Assembly: GCF_013359775.1 (NCBI RefSeq)
Contig: NZ_JABMCI010000070.1
Span: forward strand, 496,001 to 560,000
Reading direction: 5' to 3'
From: Cellulomonas humilata
Lineage (GTDB): Bacteria; Actinomycetota; Actinomycetes; Actinomycetales; Cellulomonadaceae
Length of the DNA stretch: 64,000 nucleotides
Position 1 is the stretch's first letter. Each line of letters begins with the position of its first letter. This document shows positions 34,203 through 43,217 of the stretch, one piece after another. A model generated the notes under the pieces. The model saw only the letters and a list, made by a program, of their open reading frames with translations, made no database searches and was not told the DNA's origin. The position numbers and the translations under genes are program-made.

Positions 34203-35612
34203 TCAGCTGGTCAACGGCTCGTCCTCGTCTGTGGTGTCGGCCCGCAACTGCGACGGGTCCACGATCCACTCGTACGTGACCGGCCCGTCCAGCGTGTAGT
34301 CGACGGTGCCCCACGCGTTGCTCAGTCGGCTCACGTCCGGCGTCACCTTGAGCTCGATCTGCACGCGTGCCGGGTCGCTCGGGATCAGGAATCGGAAGAG
34401 CGACAGCTCGGGGTCCCACGTGAGCGCCGGGTAGGCCTGCCCGTTGATGGTCACCGTGGCGTCGGCAAGGGTCAGCGCCGCCGAGTCCTCGGGGCTGTCC
34501 GGGTCCAGGGTGAGTCCGAGGAACCGCTGCCCCTCCGGCGCCCACTCCTGCGCCACCGAGCTGAACGCCTGCGCGGCGATCGCGGCCGAGGTGGAGTAGG
34601 CCCTGCTCCACGATCCGTTCGACCAGCCGGACGTCTCTCCGTCAGCCTCGACCTCGCGCGGGAACATGAGCTCGGCGTCGGCGCCGCCTGCGAAGTCCTT
34701 CTGCAGCAGCTCGGACCGTCCGTCGTCCTCGATCTCGGCCGTGAGGAGCGAGATGGCCTGCGCCGCGCCGCCGATCGCTGCAACGAGCGAGACGTCGGCG
34801 GCACCCTTCGGCACCGAGATGCATAGCGAGGCCGTCGCCCCGTCGGCCGTGGCACCAGCCAGGACCTCTTGAGCGGCATCGCCGGCCGGCTGGCCGTCGA
34901 CCCGGAGCTCATACGCCAGCTCGTTGGTCGAGCGCGCGTCGTCGACGACGGTCAGGTCGGCGAAGACGAACCGCTGCCCGTCCGCCGGGCGCAAGTACGT
35001 GCCGTCGACGACGACGTAGTCCGCAGTCCCGAGGGGCAGGACCGTCACGGTCGAGCCGGGCGTGGTGAGCGCGCCGCTCTCGCCGGCTTCCTCGGTGCGG
35101 AACTGGTCACCGCGGGCGGCGAACTCGCCGTCGGCTGGATCCAGCGACGCGAGCCACGTGTCGTAGTCCTCGGTGACCGCCTTCGCGCGACTCTCGAGCC
35201 ACTTCTTGGCTTTGTCCACGTTCTCGATACCCGGCCAGTCGTTTCCCGAGCTGTCCCGCGTGTAGAGGGCGACGTAGTACTTCTCGCCCTTGGCGCGCAC
35301 CAGGTCCCCCTCGGGCTTCTTCTCGGAGACGACGAGATCGATCGTGTCGTCGTACTGCGAGGTGTATTCGCAGGTGCCGTTGGCGGAACCGTCCGGGGCG
35401 TACTCCAGTTCGAGCGACAGCCCGAGCCGCGACGCCACCTGCTTCGGCTCGCCGTAGAACTGCTCGCACGCGCTTGTCAGGGTGTCCGACTGCGCGCGCG
35501 TGATCTCGTTGAAACCGATCGCCGAGCCGTCGCCGTCGCTGGCGCACGCGCTCAACGACAGGGCTGCACCAGCACCGAGCACGGCGCTCAGGACGGTCCA
35601 CGTGGTCTTCAT
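34203..35612 (-). CDS. Large putative lipoprotein, unknown function
   Basis: A 469-residue lipoprotein: short signal ending in the lipobox LSAC within 25 residues. The mature part is acidic with a domain containing two Cys (SACEQFYG...NGTCEYTS) and several beta-rich stretches that look like Ig-type or DUF4352-like folds (GQRFVFADLTVVDDA, TVTINGQAYPALTWDPELSLF, RVQIELKV). I cannot name a family. The ATG at 35612 has GGAGGA at proper distance; an ATG nine bases upstream directly abuts that site. The 250-base gap upstream shows nothing recognisable. Confidence 0.75.
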   Translation of the reverse strand: MKTTWTVLSAVLGAGAALSLSACASDGDGSAIGFNEITRAQSDTLTSACEQFYGEPKQVASRLGLSLELEYAPDGSANGTCEYTSQYDDTIDLVVSEKKPEGDLVRAKGEKYYVALYTRDSSGNDWPGIENVDKAKKWLESRAKAVTEDYDTWLASLDPADGEFAARGDQFRTEEAGESGALTTPGSTVTVLPLGTADYVVVDGTYLRPADGQRFVFADLTVVDDARSTNELAYELRVDGQPAGDAAQEVLAGATADGATASLCISVPKGAADVSLVAAIGGAAQAISLLTAEIEDDGRSELLQKDFAGGADAELMFPREVEADGETSGWSNGSWSRAYSTSAAIAAQAFSSVAQEWAPEGQRFLGLTLDPDSPEDSAALTLADATVTINGQAYPALTWDPELSLFRFLIPSDPARVQIELKVTPDVSRLSNAWGTVDYTLDGPVTYEWIVDPSQLRADTTDEDEPLTS

Positions 35613-35863
35613 CTGCAACATTCCTCCGGCGATCTGGCGCGGGCGATCCGCAATCCGTCGAGGAACCTAACCGCGACCCGGGGAGGCCATGATCAAGTTG
35701 CGGGTGAAAATTGCCCGAGGCACACGACCAACTCCATGTCACGTCAGGAGGTTCGTCGCGTACCGGGCGGCAGGCCCCGACCGGAGGTGTGGAGCTCATC
35801 AGAATCGTCCGACACCCAGCTCGCTGACCAGCGACTGGACAAGCAGGTGAGACCGCTCGCGTC

Positions 35864-37126
35864 TCAACCACTTGCCCGAATCTCACCGCCGCCGGCGACG
35901 GTAGTCGCGAGCTCGTGCTCGTCCTCCCACGCCTGCAGCGTCCGGATCCGCACGGCGCACATCGTGGCGGCGACGGCGAACAGTCCGCCCGCGACGGCGA
36001 ACGGCACCAGGTATCCCACGTGCGCCGCGAGCAGGCCGCCGGCGACGGCACCCACGGTCAGACCGATCAGGCCGAGCAGCCGGCTCACCGAGCCGACCCG
36101 GCCCATCATCGCCGCGGGCGTCGCCTTCTGCCGGACCGAGGCGGCCATGACGTTCCACACCACCGCGTGCGCGATGTAGGTCGCGAGCGCGATCGCGACG
36201 ACGACGACGTTGGTGGTCTGCGAGATGACGAGGAACGACACCGCACCGACGCTCAAGGCCGCCACGATCGTCCAGCCGTACCCGAGCCGGGCGCGCAGCC
36301 GGGTGGCGACGACGGAGCCGAGCAGCCCGCCGAGCGCGGAGAACGACAGCAGGAACCCGTAGCCGGCCGCGCTCAGGCCCAGCTCGTCTGTGGCGTACAG
36401 GACGAGGTAGGAGAACGGGATCATGTACGCGACGGAGGCGATGGCGCCCACGACGACGAGCAGGCGCACGACCTGGTGGCGCCACGTCCACACCGCACCC
36501 TCGCGGATCGCGGCGAGGACACCGGTAGAGCCCTGGGCGCCCTCGTCCGGCGCGACGACGTAGGAACTCCGCAGCCGGCAGTACGCGAACCCGGCGACGA
36601 GGTAGGCCGCAGCCGTGAGCGACGACGGCGCGAACGCCGCAGCCGCGAACACGAACCCGCCCAGCGGCGGCCCGACGAACTCGTCCAGCACCGTCTGCGT
36701 GCCGGCGATCTGCGAGTTCGCGCGGTCGAGGCCGGCCGGTTCGACCGCCTGCGGCAGGACCGCGAAGGCGGCGCTGTCGGACACCGTCTCGACGATGCCC
36801 AGGAACGCGTACACGGCGTACAGCACGACGAGCGGCGCCGCACCAGTCGCCACGAGGACCGCCAGCACCGCGAACATCGCCGCCCGCGAGAAGTTGGCCA
36901 GGTAGAGCAGCCGGCGTCGGTCGACCCGGTCGATCAGCACGCCGATGCCGAGCACGGAGAGCACCCGTGGCGCGGAGTACGCCACTGCGAGCGCTGCGAT
37001 CGCGAGCGGGCTGTCCGTGAGCGTCGCCGCGAGCAAGGGCAGCGCGATGAAGGTGATGCCGTCCGCCAGGTTCGACGACGCGTTCCCGAACCAGATCCGG
37101 TGGTACTCATGCCCGAGCGTCGTCAC
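35864..37126 (-). CDS. MFS transporter (DHA3-like)
   Basis: A 420-residue major facilitator with 12 predicted helices. It has IWFGNASSNLADGITFIALP at the start and GVLIDRVDRRRLLYLANFSR in the first cytoplasmic loop, the layout of macrolide-efflux-type MFS exporters. It differs in sequence from the MFS protein at 14028. Substrate unknown. GTG start at 37126. A 14-base perfect palindrome lies 35 bases upstream, so it is probably controlled by a specific repressor. Confidence 0.88.
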   Translation of the reverse strand: MTTLGHEYHRIWFGNASSNLADGITFIALPLLAATLTDSPLAIAALAVAYSAPRVLSVLGIGVLIDRVDRRRLLYLANFSRAAMFAVLAVLVATGAAPLVVLYAVYAFLGIVETVSDSAAFAVLPQAVEPAGLDRANSQIAGTQTVLDEFVGPPLGGFVFAAAAFAPSSLTAAAYLVAGFAYCRLRSSYVVAPDEGAQGSTGVLAAIREGAVWTWRHQVVRLLVVVGAIASVAYMIPFSYLVLYATDELGLSAAGYGFLLSFSALGGLLGSVVATRLRARLGYGWTIVAALSVGAVSFLVISQTTNVVVVAIALATYIAHAVVWNVMAASVRQKATPAAMMGRVGSVSRLLGLIGLTVGAVAGGLLAAHVGYLVPFAVAGGLFAVAATMCAVRIRTLQAWEDEHELATTVAGGGEIRASG

Positions 37127-37160
37127 CGTGCCCCTTCCGCAGGCTCTCGTGCCCGTCGTA

Positions 37161-37174
37161 GGTGCACGTGCACC
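37161..37174. promoter_or_regulatory. Perfect palindrome, candidate operator of the MFS gene
   Basis: GGTGCACGTGCACC is a perfect 14-base palindrome, 35 bases before the GTG start of the MFS gene and 19 bases from the end of the toxin-like gene. Position and symmetry suggest a dimeric repressor site; no regulator gene is adjacent. Confidence 0.45.
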
Positions 37175-37192
37175 GACTGACGACGCCCGGCG

Positions 37193-40100
37193 CTAGGTCC
37201 CGGTCAGGGCCAGCAGCTCGTCGGCGTCATCCGACGTCACTGCCACCTTCGCACCTGCGAACGGTGGTTCGTCGACGTCGATCTTCACCAAGGCCTCCAG
37301 CGGGTCCTGGCCAGGCCGGGTGATGGTGACCCGGTACTCAGCGGTCTGCAGGAAGTCGACGCCTTTGGGCGGCACCCATCCGCTGGGGGTCGGGTTTCCC
37401 CACGACGTCGCGGTCGCCCGGACGTGGACCTCGCCCCCCTCGGCCCGCACCCGCTTGGCCAGGTCTCTGATGTAGCCCTCGACACCTCTGTTCTGAGCGA
37501 ACTGGTTCACCTGGCGGGGCGCCAGCATGAGCCCTGCCGCTGCCTCGTCGCCGAAGCCCGGTCCCCAGAGGTGTGCCCACTCCCAGTCCGAGGCCTTCAA
37601 CCCCAGCTCCTTGGCCGTGAAGAGGCTGCCCGACTTCTCGGACGTCTTGTTGAAGTTGGGAGCGTTGACGTTGCGGTTCTCGATGCTCGGCAGGACGCGT
37701 CCCTCGATCGTCACCGCTTTCTCCCCGGGCCCGGCCGTGCTCGCGCTGATCTTGGAGATGCCGCCCCGGCCGGCGATCCGCAGGTCGTACTCCGAGAGCA
37801 CCTTCCGGCTGTTCGCATCGGTCATCAGGTCGGTCGCGTAGCGGAACTTGCTCGCCCCCTTCGCCGCCGGCGCGGCGTACTCCGACATCTCCGTGATGAC
37901 CTTCTCGACGGGATAGTGCGGGTTCTCGCCCCAGACGCGGAACCAGTTCTCGATCTCGAAGTCGCGCAGACCAAGCGTGCGCGCGTGAGCGACCACGCGC
38001 TCCTGGGCGGCAAGGGCGGCGAGGAAACCCTCGCGCAGGGCCTTCAGGCTCTCCGGGCTCGCCGCGGGGTTCGTGGCCAGGTCGCCCAGCAGCTGCTTGG
38101 CCTGGGTGGTCGCCAGGAACTTCGCGAGGTTGCGGCCGTGGACGTTGAGCGAGGTGTAGACCGCGTACACCAGCCGCGCGAAGGACTCCCCGGCCGCCGA
38201 CAGGACATCGTTGAGCCGGGACGCCGGGATCAGGATGTCCGCCCAGGCTCGCTGCTCCTGAGCGCGGGCCATCGCCGCCTTCACGATGCTGGCGCGGGCA
38301 TCGGCCAGCGTCTTGACGACGGCGGGGTCGGCCGTCGCGGCCACGATGGCGTCGTACTTCGTGGTGAAGGCGACGACGTTGCCGGTCGCCGTGAAGCCGT
38401 CCGTCCCGCGGATCGCCGGCAGGAGCGCTCGGGCCGCCTTTCCCACCGATGCCAGGTCCAGCCCTGCGCCGACGGCGGCCACGATCACCCACGCGATCGA
38501 GGGGTCGTCGGACACGAGCCCGGCACCGTGCGCCGCATGCATGACCTCGTAGCGGCGGTACTCCTGGAGCGCTTCGAACGCACCGATCCCGGCCGCCGTC
38601 GCCGCGCCCAGGACGGCGACGGCCCCTCCTCCGCCGGTCAGCAGCCCGGCCGCGATCGCGATGACCGCGAGCATGATGCTCTTCACCAGACCGCTGGACT
38701 CGATGTCCTCCTTCTTGCGAAGCACGATCTGGTGGTAGATCGACCCACGGTCCACCCCCTGGGCGACCATCGCGTTCTCCCGCAGAGCGTCGAAGCCGTA
38801 GACCAGGTCGGGATCCTCCTGGAGGGTGTCCCGGGTCTCGGCGATGTCCTTCTCGCGCTGCGCGGAGTGCTCCAGGAGCATCGAGAGCGCTCTCGACTTG
38901 GTGAGCACCCCGGCCAGGTCGTCGCGCAGGTCCTCGTCCCGGAGCAGCGGGTACTCCTCGGCAAGGGGCTCGAGGTCCTCGCCGGCGGCCTTGAGCCGTC
39001 CGTAGAAGACGTCCAGGTTCGCCGGTACCAGGATCCGTTCCCGCTCGACGTACAGCACGTGCAGGTAGCGGCCGAGCATCTCCCGGGCGACGAAGAGCGC
39101 TTCCTTCTCGAAGGCATCCTCGAACGCCGCGACGCGCGGATCGAACCAGGCCTCCACCTCACTGAGCTTCGAGAAGCCGTGCTGCTTCATGAGGACGTCC
39201 AGCCTCTGGTAGGCCTCGGTGACCTCCAGCTCGAGCGCCAGGTTGTCGTCCGGGCTCTTGAGTGCGGCGCTCCGCAGGGCGAGGTAGTTGTGATACGCGC
39301 TGTACAGGTCGTCGGCGCCGAACAGCTGCGTCTTCGCGTCCTCCCGCTGCTCACCGGCCTCGCCCCGCTCCTCGCGCTCGCCGACGTACAGGTCGATCGC
39401 CAGCTCGAAGCTGTCCCAGTTGTCCGTCGTCCCGGTCACGCGGGCCAGGTACTCGGCGCGCTCGGAGGCGGTGAGGCCGGCGATCTTGTCGGCGACGCGC
39501 AGCGCGGTGAGGAAGTCCTTCGGCTCCAGGGTGCCCTTCCCGTCCTTGCGGAAGAGGAACTCCCGGGCTTCGGGCGAGACCAGCTCGTACAGCTGACGGC
39601 GCAGGTCCGCGGGCTGCTGCATGTACTGCGCTCGGGCGCTCGTCAGGTGTGCCCGGAAGCGCAGCCAGTCCTTGGCCATGACCCTGTCGTCGGGATCGTT
39701 CTTCGGGTCCAGCTTCTTGCCGACCTTGTACCCGGTCTGCTCCCAGAAGTACGTGTTGGTCTGCTCGTTGATCCCAGCCTCGCTGCTGTTCCCGAGGGCA
39801 TAGAAGTCCGTCCGCAGCTGGTCGAGCTCGTCCGTCGACATCGCGTCGAGTCCCTTGGCCCAGACGGTGGCGAGCTTGTACTTCTTCGCGACGTCGGCCT
39901 CGGTGACCTCCGGACCCTCGTGCACCGGGATCGGGTTACCTGCGTCGTCAACCCAGTAGATGGTGCCTGCGGCCAACGCTGCCTCGGCGTCGTCGCGGGT
40001 GGCGATGTTGTTGCCCTCGTAGTGCATGGCGAACAGGATCAGGAACTCGCGCGCATCCATGGTCCGGTCGACCGGCACGCTCAACCGGAAGTCGGGTCGA

Positions 40101-40333
40101 GCGGCGGGGGCTTCGGCCACCGTGCCTCCCCCGCCGCCGGGCGTGGGCCCCTTTCCGTTGTCACGCTGCACCTGCGGCACCAGCATCCTGGTCGTCGCGC
40201 GGTTGCCGGCCTGACGCTGGAGAGCGAGCACGGCCGCCGATCCGGCGGGCGCGGGTGTGCCCGCCGAGCGGGTGTCGCGGCGCGGCGCCGGCCGCCGGTC
40301 GGGGGTCGGCGGGATCGCACGCAGCGACGGCAT
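37193..40333 (-). CDS. Large toxin-like protein with eCIS-type N-terminus and polymorphic-toxin-like C-terminus
   Basis: A 1046-residue protein. Residues 1-75 are Pro/Arg/Gly-rich and contain LALQRQAGNRATTRML followed by VQRD, a motif seen at the start of DUF4157-type proteins linked to extracellular contractile injection systems. The middle (about 75-545) is charged and helical with no Cys. Hydrophobic segments lie near 550-600 (LVKSIMLAVIAIAAGLLTGG). The last about 170 residues (SDWEWAHLWGPGFGDEAAAG, MLAPRQVNQFAQNRGVEGYI) resemble the compact nuclease/peptidase-like C-terminal modules of polymorphic toxins (type 4 group). No secretion signal. Start ATG at 40333, with GTG three bases before. 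No contractile-system structural gene is in the window. Function as a toxin is inferred. Confidence 0.62.
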   Translation of the reverse strand: MPSLRAIPPTPDRRPAPRRDTRSAGTPAPAGSAAVLALQRQAGNRATTRMLVPQVQRDNGKGPTPGGGGGTVAEAPAARPDFRLSVPVDRTMDAREFLILFAMHYEGNNIATRDDAEAALAAGTIYWVDDAGNPIPVHEGPEVTEADVAKKYKLATVWAKGLDAMSTDELDQLRTDFYALGNSSEAGINEQTNTYFWEQTGYKVGKKLDPKNDPDDRVMAKDWLRFRAHLTSARAQYMQQPADLRRQLYELVSPEAREFLFRKDGKGTLEPKDFLTALRVADKIAGLTASERAEYLARVTGTTDNWDSFELAIDLYVGEREERGEAGEQREDAKTQLFGADDLYSAYHNYLALRSAALKSPDDNLALELEVTEAYQRLDVLMKQHGFSKLSEVEAWFDPRVAAFEDAFEKEALFVAREMLGRYLHVLYVERERILVPANLDVFYGRLKAAGEDLEPLAEEYPLLRDEDLRDDLAGVLTKSRALSMLLEHSAQREKDIAETRDTLQEDPDLVYGFDALRENAMVAQGVDRGSIYHQIVLRKKEDIESSGLVKSIMLAVIAIAAGLLTGGGGAVAVLGAATAAGIGAFEALQEYRRYEVMHAAHGAGLVSDDPSIAWVIVAAVGAGLDLASVGKAARALLPAIRGTDGFTATGNVVAFTTKYDAIVAATADPAVVKTLADARASIVKAAMARAQEQRAWADILIPASRLNDVLSAAGESFARLVYAVYTSLNVHGRNLAKFLATTQAKQLLGDLATNPAASPESLKALREGFLAALAAQERVVAHARTLGLRDFEIENWFRVWGENPHYPVEKVITEMSEYAAPAAKGASKFRYATDLMTDANSRKVLSEYDLRIAGRGGISKISASTAGPGEKAVTIEGRVLPSIENRNVNAPNFNKTSEKSGSLFTAKELGLKASDWEWAHLWGPGFGDEAAAGLMLAPRQVNQFAQNRGVEGYIRDLAKRVRAEGGEVHVRATATSWGNPTPSGWVPPKGVDFLQTAEYRVTITRPGQDPLEALVKIDVDEPPFAGAKVAVTSDDADELLALTGT

Positions 40334-40606
40334 CACGTCACCCGTGCACGCACTGGCACGCCAGACCGTGACGATCCGATCCGTCCGTCATGGTCTGCCC
40401 TCGTCCCGTGCCTCGACGTGACCTGCTGGGGAGCCAGCCTGGCCCGCGAACGGCGTGCTCGGAAGGCCGTTGCGGCGACAGGCCGTGCCGACACCGGTGC
40501 CCGATCGGGCACCGCCACTGACGACGCCGCCGAGTCAGGGCCGTGGCGCTGCTGCCAGGCTCGCGAGCTCGTCGACCTGGACCCAGCAGACGCAGCGGGT
40601 TGCGCC

Positions 40607-41470
40607 TCAGCGGTTCGCCCAGGCCCATCGGGAGAGCAGTGCACCGAGTGCCGGGCGGGAGATCTCTGGGTGTCGAACGGTCATGTGGACGCTGATCAGG
40701 CGGACCTCCGTGCCGAGGTCCCCGCCTGCTTCGGCCAGGGGCACACGGTTCATCTCGTGGATCACCGACCTGACTTCCGCGAGGAGCTGTTCGGGGGACC
40801 GGTGCACGGCCACGGCGGCGACCCCCTCCAGGTCGGACATCCCGCTCAACGGCCCCGACAGGCGGTTGACATACGCCTCGATACCGGCGCTCAGCTCGGC
40901 GTCGACCCGCACGGACCGACCCCACGGGTCCCCGCTGCCGGCTCGGCCGACGAGGCGCGTCATGGCGTTGTCGACCTGCTGGAGGAGATCGCGGCGCTGG
41001 ATGTACGCAGGCGCCCACGTCCACTCGGTCGAGCCGTCCACGGAGTCGGACCGGTCCTCGAGGACGGTGCCGTCCGCGAGCGATACGCGGTGGGTCACAC
41101 CGTGAACGCCTCGGCCGATCTCGACACGTCCGAAGACGACTGCGTCGACCAGCTGGTGCACGAGAACGACGCCCCGGTCGTCCCGCGCCACGACCCACCG
41201 TGTGGACTCCCCGACCCCGAGGCTGATCTCGTCGGCGGTCTGCGACCACCAGAACGGCACCGCGCCGACCGCCGTCGGGGTGACCAGGATGCCGTCACGA
41301 TCAGCGCCGCGGTGGTCGCGGCCGAAGAGCCCACTCTGGCTCACGGTCGAGGGCTCGCTGAAGGTCGCCCGTCCCCACAGGCGTGTGCGCACGTCTCGCT
41401 TCAGGCCTCGGAGCGTCCCTGTGAGCGGGTCCTGGGGGAGGGGCCGCCAGGTACCGGTGGACGCTTCCAT
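40607..41470 (-). CDS. Hypothetical protein upstream of the toxin-like gene
   Basis: A 287-residue soluble protein that I do not recognise. The first 40 residues are basic (LRGLKRDVRTRLWGRATF). The middle is beta-rich (GVLVHQLVDAVVFGRVEIGR, HRVSLADGTVLEDRSDSVDG). The C-terminal half is helical (SGIEAYVNRLSGPLSGMSDL, EQLLAEVRSVIHEMNRVPLA). The ATG at 41470 has GGCGGAG nine bases before it and overlaps the preceding gene by 70 bases. Third-position GC already favours this frame about 15 codons upstream, so a GTG at 41515 or fusion with the upstream gene cannot be excluded. Candidate accessory or immunity partner of the toxin-like protein by position only; 273 bases separate the genes. Confidence 0.55.
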   Translation of the reverse strand: MEASTGTWRPLPQDPLTGTLRGLKRDVRTRLWGRATFSEPSTVSQSGLFGRDHRGADRDGILVTPTAVGAVPFWWSQTADEISLGVGESTRWVVARDDRGVVLVHQLVDAVVFGRVEIGRGVHGVTHRVSLADGTVLEDRSDSVDGSTEWTWAPAYIQRRDLLQQVDNAMTRLVGRAGSGDPWGRSVRVDAELSAGIEAYVNRLSGPLSGMSDLEGVAAVAVHRSPEQLLAEVRSVIHEMNRVPLAEAGGDLGTEVRLISVHMTVRHPEISRPALGALLSRWAWANR

Positions 41471-41982
41471 GGCGCGGATCTCCGCCTCGAAGCTCGCCTG
41501 ATGCGCCGCCGCCACAGTGCCCAGTAGAGGCGCTGCTGGTCCTGCGCCGCGTTCCGGGGGACACCGAGGCGGTCGTCGATCTCGGGCCAGGACACCTTGT
41601 CCCGCTGGAGCGTCTCGAGCGCGGTCTCCGGGATGCGGAGCGCGGACACGAAGCTCTTGGTGAACTCGTCGCCCACGGCGTCCGACGCCGAGGGCGTTCC
41701 CGCCCTGCTCAGATGGCCGATCGCCCGGGCGAGGAGGGCTGACCGCACGGACGGATGAAGCGTCGCGGCGAGCACCACCCGCGCGCCGTGCTCGTCGCGG
41801 ACGGCCGACACCGCGGCGCCGCCCTCGGGTCGGCCGACGACGACCTCGATCCCCATCCGTGCCGCCAGGACATCGACGTCCAGCGGCACCGTGCCCTCTG
41901 GCCAGTACCGCGTGAGCACGGCGGTCGCAGCCTCGACCGCGCGTGCGTGCAGGTCGAGCAGCGTGCTGTCCGCGCGGATCAT
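41401..41982 (-). CDS. ImmA/IrrE-like protein with degenerate metalloprotease motif
   Basis: A 193-residue protein. Its order of elements recalls ImmA/IrrE peptidases: PLDVDVLAARMGIEVVVG near residue 35, a beta pair GARVVLAATLHPSVRSALL, then ARAIGHLSRAG where HExxH is expected (only the second His remains), and VGDEFTKSFVSALRIPETAL as in the FA-ELLMP helix. The loss of the first His and Glu implies no zinc hydrolysis. The last 40 residues are Arg-rich with poor third-position GC, and the following gene overlaps them, so the functional end may be earlier. Clear AAGGAGG before the ATG. Confidence 0.5.
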   Translation of the reverse strand: MIRADSTLLDLHARAVEAATAVLTRYWPEGTVPLDVDVLAARMGIEVVVGRPEGGAAVSAVRDEHGARVVLAATLHPSVRSALLARAIGHLSRAGTPSASDAVGDEFTKSFVSALRIPETALETLQRDKVSWPEIDDRLGVPRNAAQDQQRLYWALWRRRIRRASRRRSAPWKRPPVPGGPSPRTRSQGRSEA

Positions 41983-42039
41983 CGAGCCCTCCTTGCGGGC
42001 CGGCGCGGGGGTCTAGCGGTCGACGACCCGGCGTGCGCC

Positions 42040-42633
42040 TCAGTCCGCACGAACTCGCCGTTGCCTCACGATCCCCAGACCGACCGCGAGGTTGACGACC
42101 CCGAGGACCAGCGGCACCGTGCCGGAGCCTTCTCCCGACACCGTGAGGATCAGACCGCCCGCGGTCGCCACCGCTCCGCACACCAGGTAGGTCCACATCC
42201 TGCGGCGCGACGGCGGCAGCCGGACGACGTCGGCGAACGATGGCCCGCGCTGGACGGGCACGTGGTCGCCCGCGGGGAGCGGTGGCGGGCTCCAGGCGCG
42301 AGACACGTCGGGCGGACGGACCTCGCCGTACGACGGATCGGGGCTCGTCCGAGGCAGCGAGTGCAGCCAGTACCGGTCCACGACCTCGGCGAGCGCGGCC
42401 GTCGCGACGCCGGGCGCCCGGACCAGCACCACCTCGCGGTCCTCCTGCCAGACGTCGATGACACCGGGCATCGCGGCCAGGACGTCGACGGTGCCGTGCA
42501 CGAGTGCCTCGTACGGGCCTGCCGCGACGTCGCTGAACCCGAGCTGGACGTCGGGCTCGTCGCCGCGCGCTGGCACGCGACCGATGTCGTAGAGGGACTC
42601 CTCGTCGTCGAACACACCGAACAGACGTTCCAT
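42040..42633 (-). CDS. Hypothetical membrane protein
   Basis: A 197-residue protein. A soluble acidic N-terminal domain (FGVFDDEESLYDIGRVP, LVHGTVDVLAAMPGVIDVWQ, REVVLVRAPGVATAALAEVVD) is followed by a Pro-rich spacer. Two membrane segments at the C-terminus (MWTYLVCGAVATAGGLILTV, VPLVLGVVNLAVGLGIV) precede a basic tail. Family unknown. The ATG at 42633 lacks an obvious ribosome site. It lies 57 bases before the ImmA-like gene on the same strand and may share its transcript. Confidence 0.65.
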   Translation of the reverse strand: MERLFGVFDDEESLYDIGRVPARGDEPDVQLGFSDVAAGPYEALVHGTVDVLAAMPGVIDVWQEDREVVLVRAPGVATAALAEVVDRYWLHSLPRTSPDPSYGEVRPPDVSRAWSPPPLPAGDHVPVQRGPSFADVVRLPPSRRRMWTYLVCGAVATAGGLILTVSGEGSGTVPLVLGVVNLAVGLGIVRQRRVRAD

Positions 42634-42719
42634 GCACGCAGTGATCGACGTCCTCGACGTCCGCCTTGAGGGCGTGCGTAGGAACCCGTCACCCAAGGCC
42701 CTGGACGAGGGCGTCGTCG

Positions 42720-43217
42720 CTAGCCCGGCGGCGGGGCCAGCCACCGACGGTGGGTCACCGACTGCTCGGTGAAGCCGTGGGCCGCGTAGAAGCGTCGGGC
42801 GCCGTCGTTGGCCGCTGCGGCGGTCACGGACAGCACCTGGGCGCCACGACCTCGCGCCCATTCGACGAACACCTCGACCAGCGCCGAGCCGCGGCCGGCC
42901 CCGCGGCGCGACTGCGACACCTGCATGCTCTCGAGGACGGCGACGGGTACGCGGCGGAAGCTGTCCGCGCGAGCGAACCGTCCGACCAGGTGGCCCTGCA
43001 CCTCGCCGTCGATGCGCAGCGCGAGCAGCACCGCGTCCGGGTCGCCGGCAACCGCCTCCACATACCCCGCACCGTCGGTCTCCGGCCAGTCCCGGGCGAC
43101 CACGGGGTCGAACCGACGCGAGTCGTGCGCCCACAGCCCGTCCAGCGACGCGACCAACCCGGGCACCAGTGCACCGTCGACCGGGTGCCTGACCGTGATC
43201 ACCTCGACGGGTTCCAT
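42720..43217 (-). CDS. GNAT family N-acetyltransferase
   Basis: A 165-residue acetyltransferase with the acetyl-CoA binding loop VSQSRRGAGRGSALVEVFVE near residue 100 and the typical NDGARRFYAAHGFTEQSV near 140. Substrate unknown. The ATG at 43217 precedes the homologous part; a longer frame to 43283 passes through an AT-rich stretch. Confidence 0.85.
   Translation of the reverse strand: MEPVEVITVRHPVDGALVPGLVASLDGLWAHDSRRFDPVVARDWPETDGAGYVEAVAGDPDAVLLALRIDGEVQGHLVGRFARADSFRRVPVAVLESMQVSQSRRGAGRGSALVEVFVEWARGRGAQVLSVTAAAANDGARRFYAAHGFTEQSVTHRRWLAPPPG

Noticed and set aside
37424-41527. Open frame of 1367 codons on the plus strand opposite the toxin-like gene
   Set aside because: It is an antisense by-product of high GC at third positions: no family motifs, Arg/Val/Glu/Gly-skewed composition, and the minus strand encodes a coherent protein with proper start.
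37193-42633. A complete contractile injection system or toxin-immunity cassette
   Set aside because: No sheath, tube, baseplate or AAA ATPase genes are present, and no neighbour belongs to a known immunity family; only an effector-like protein is supported.
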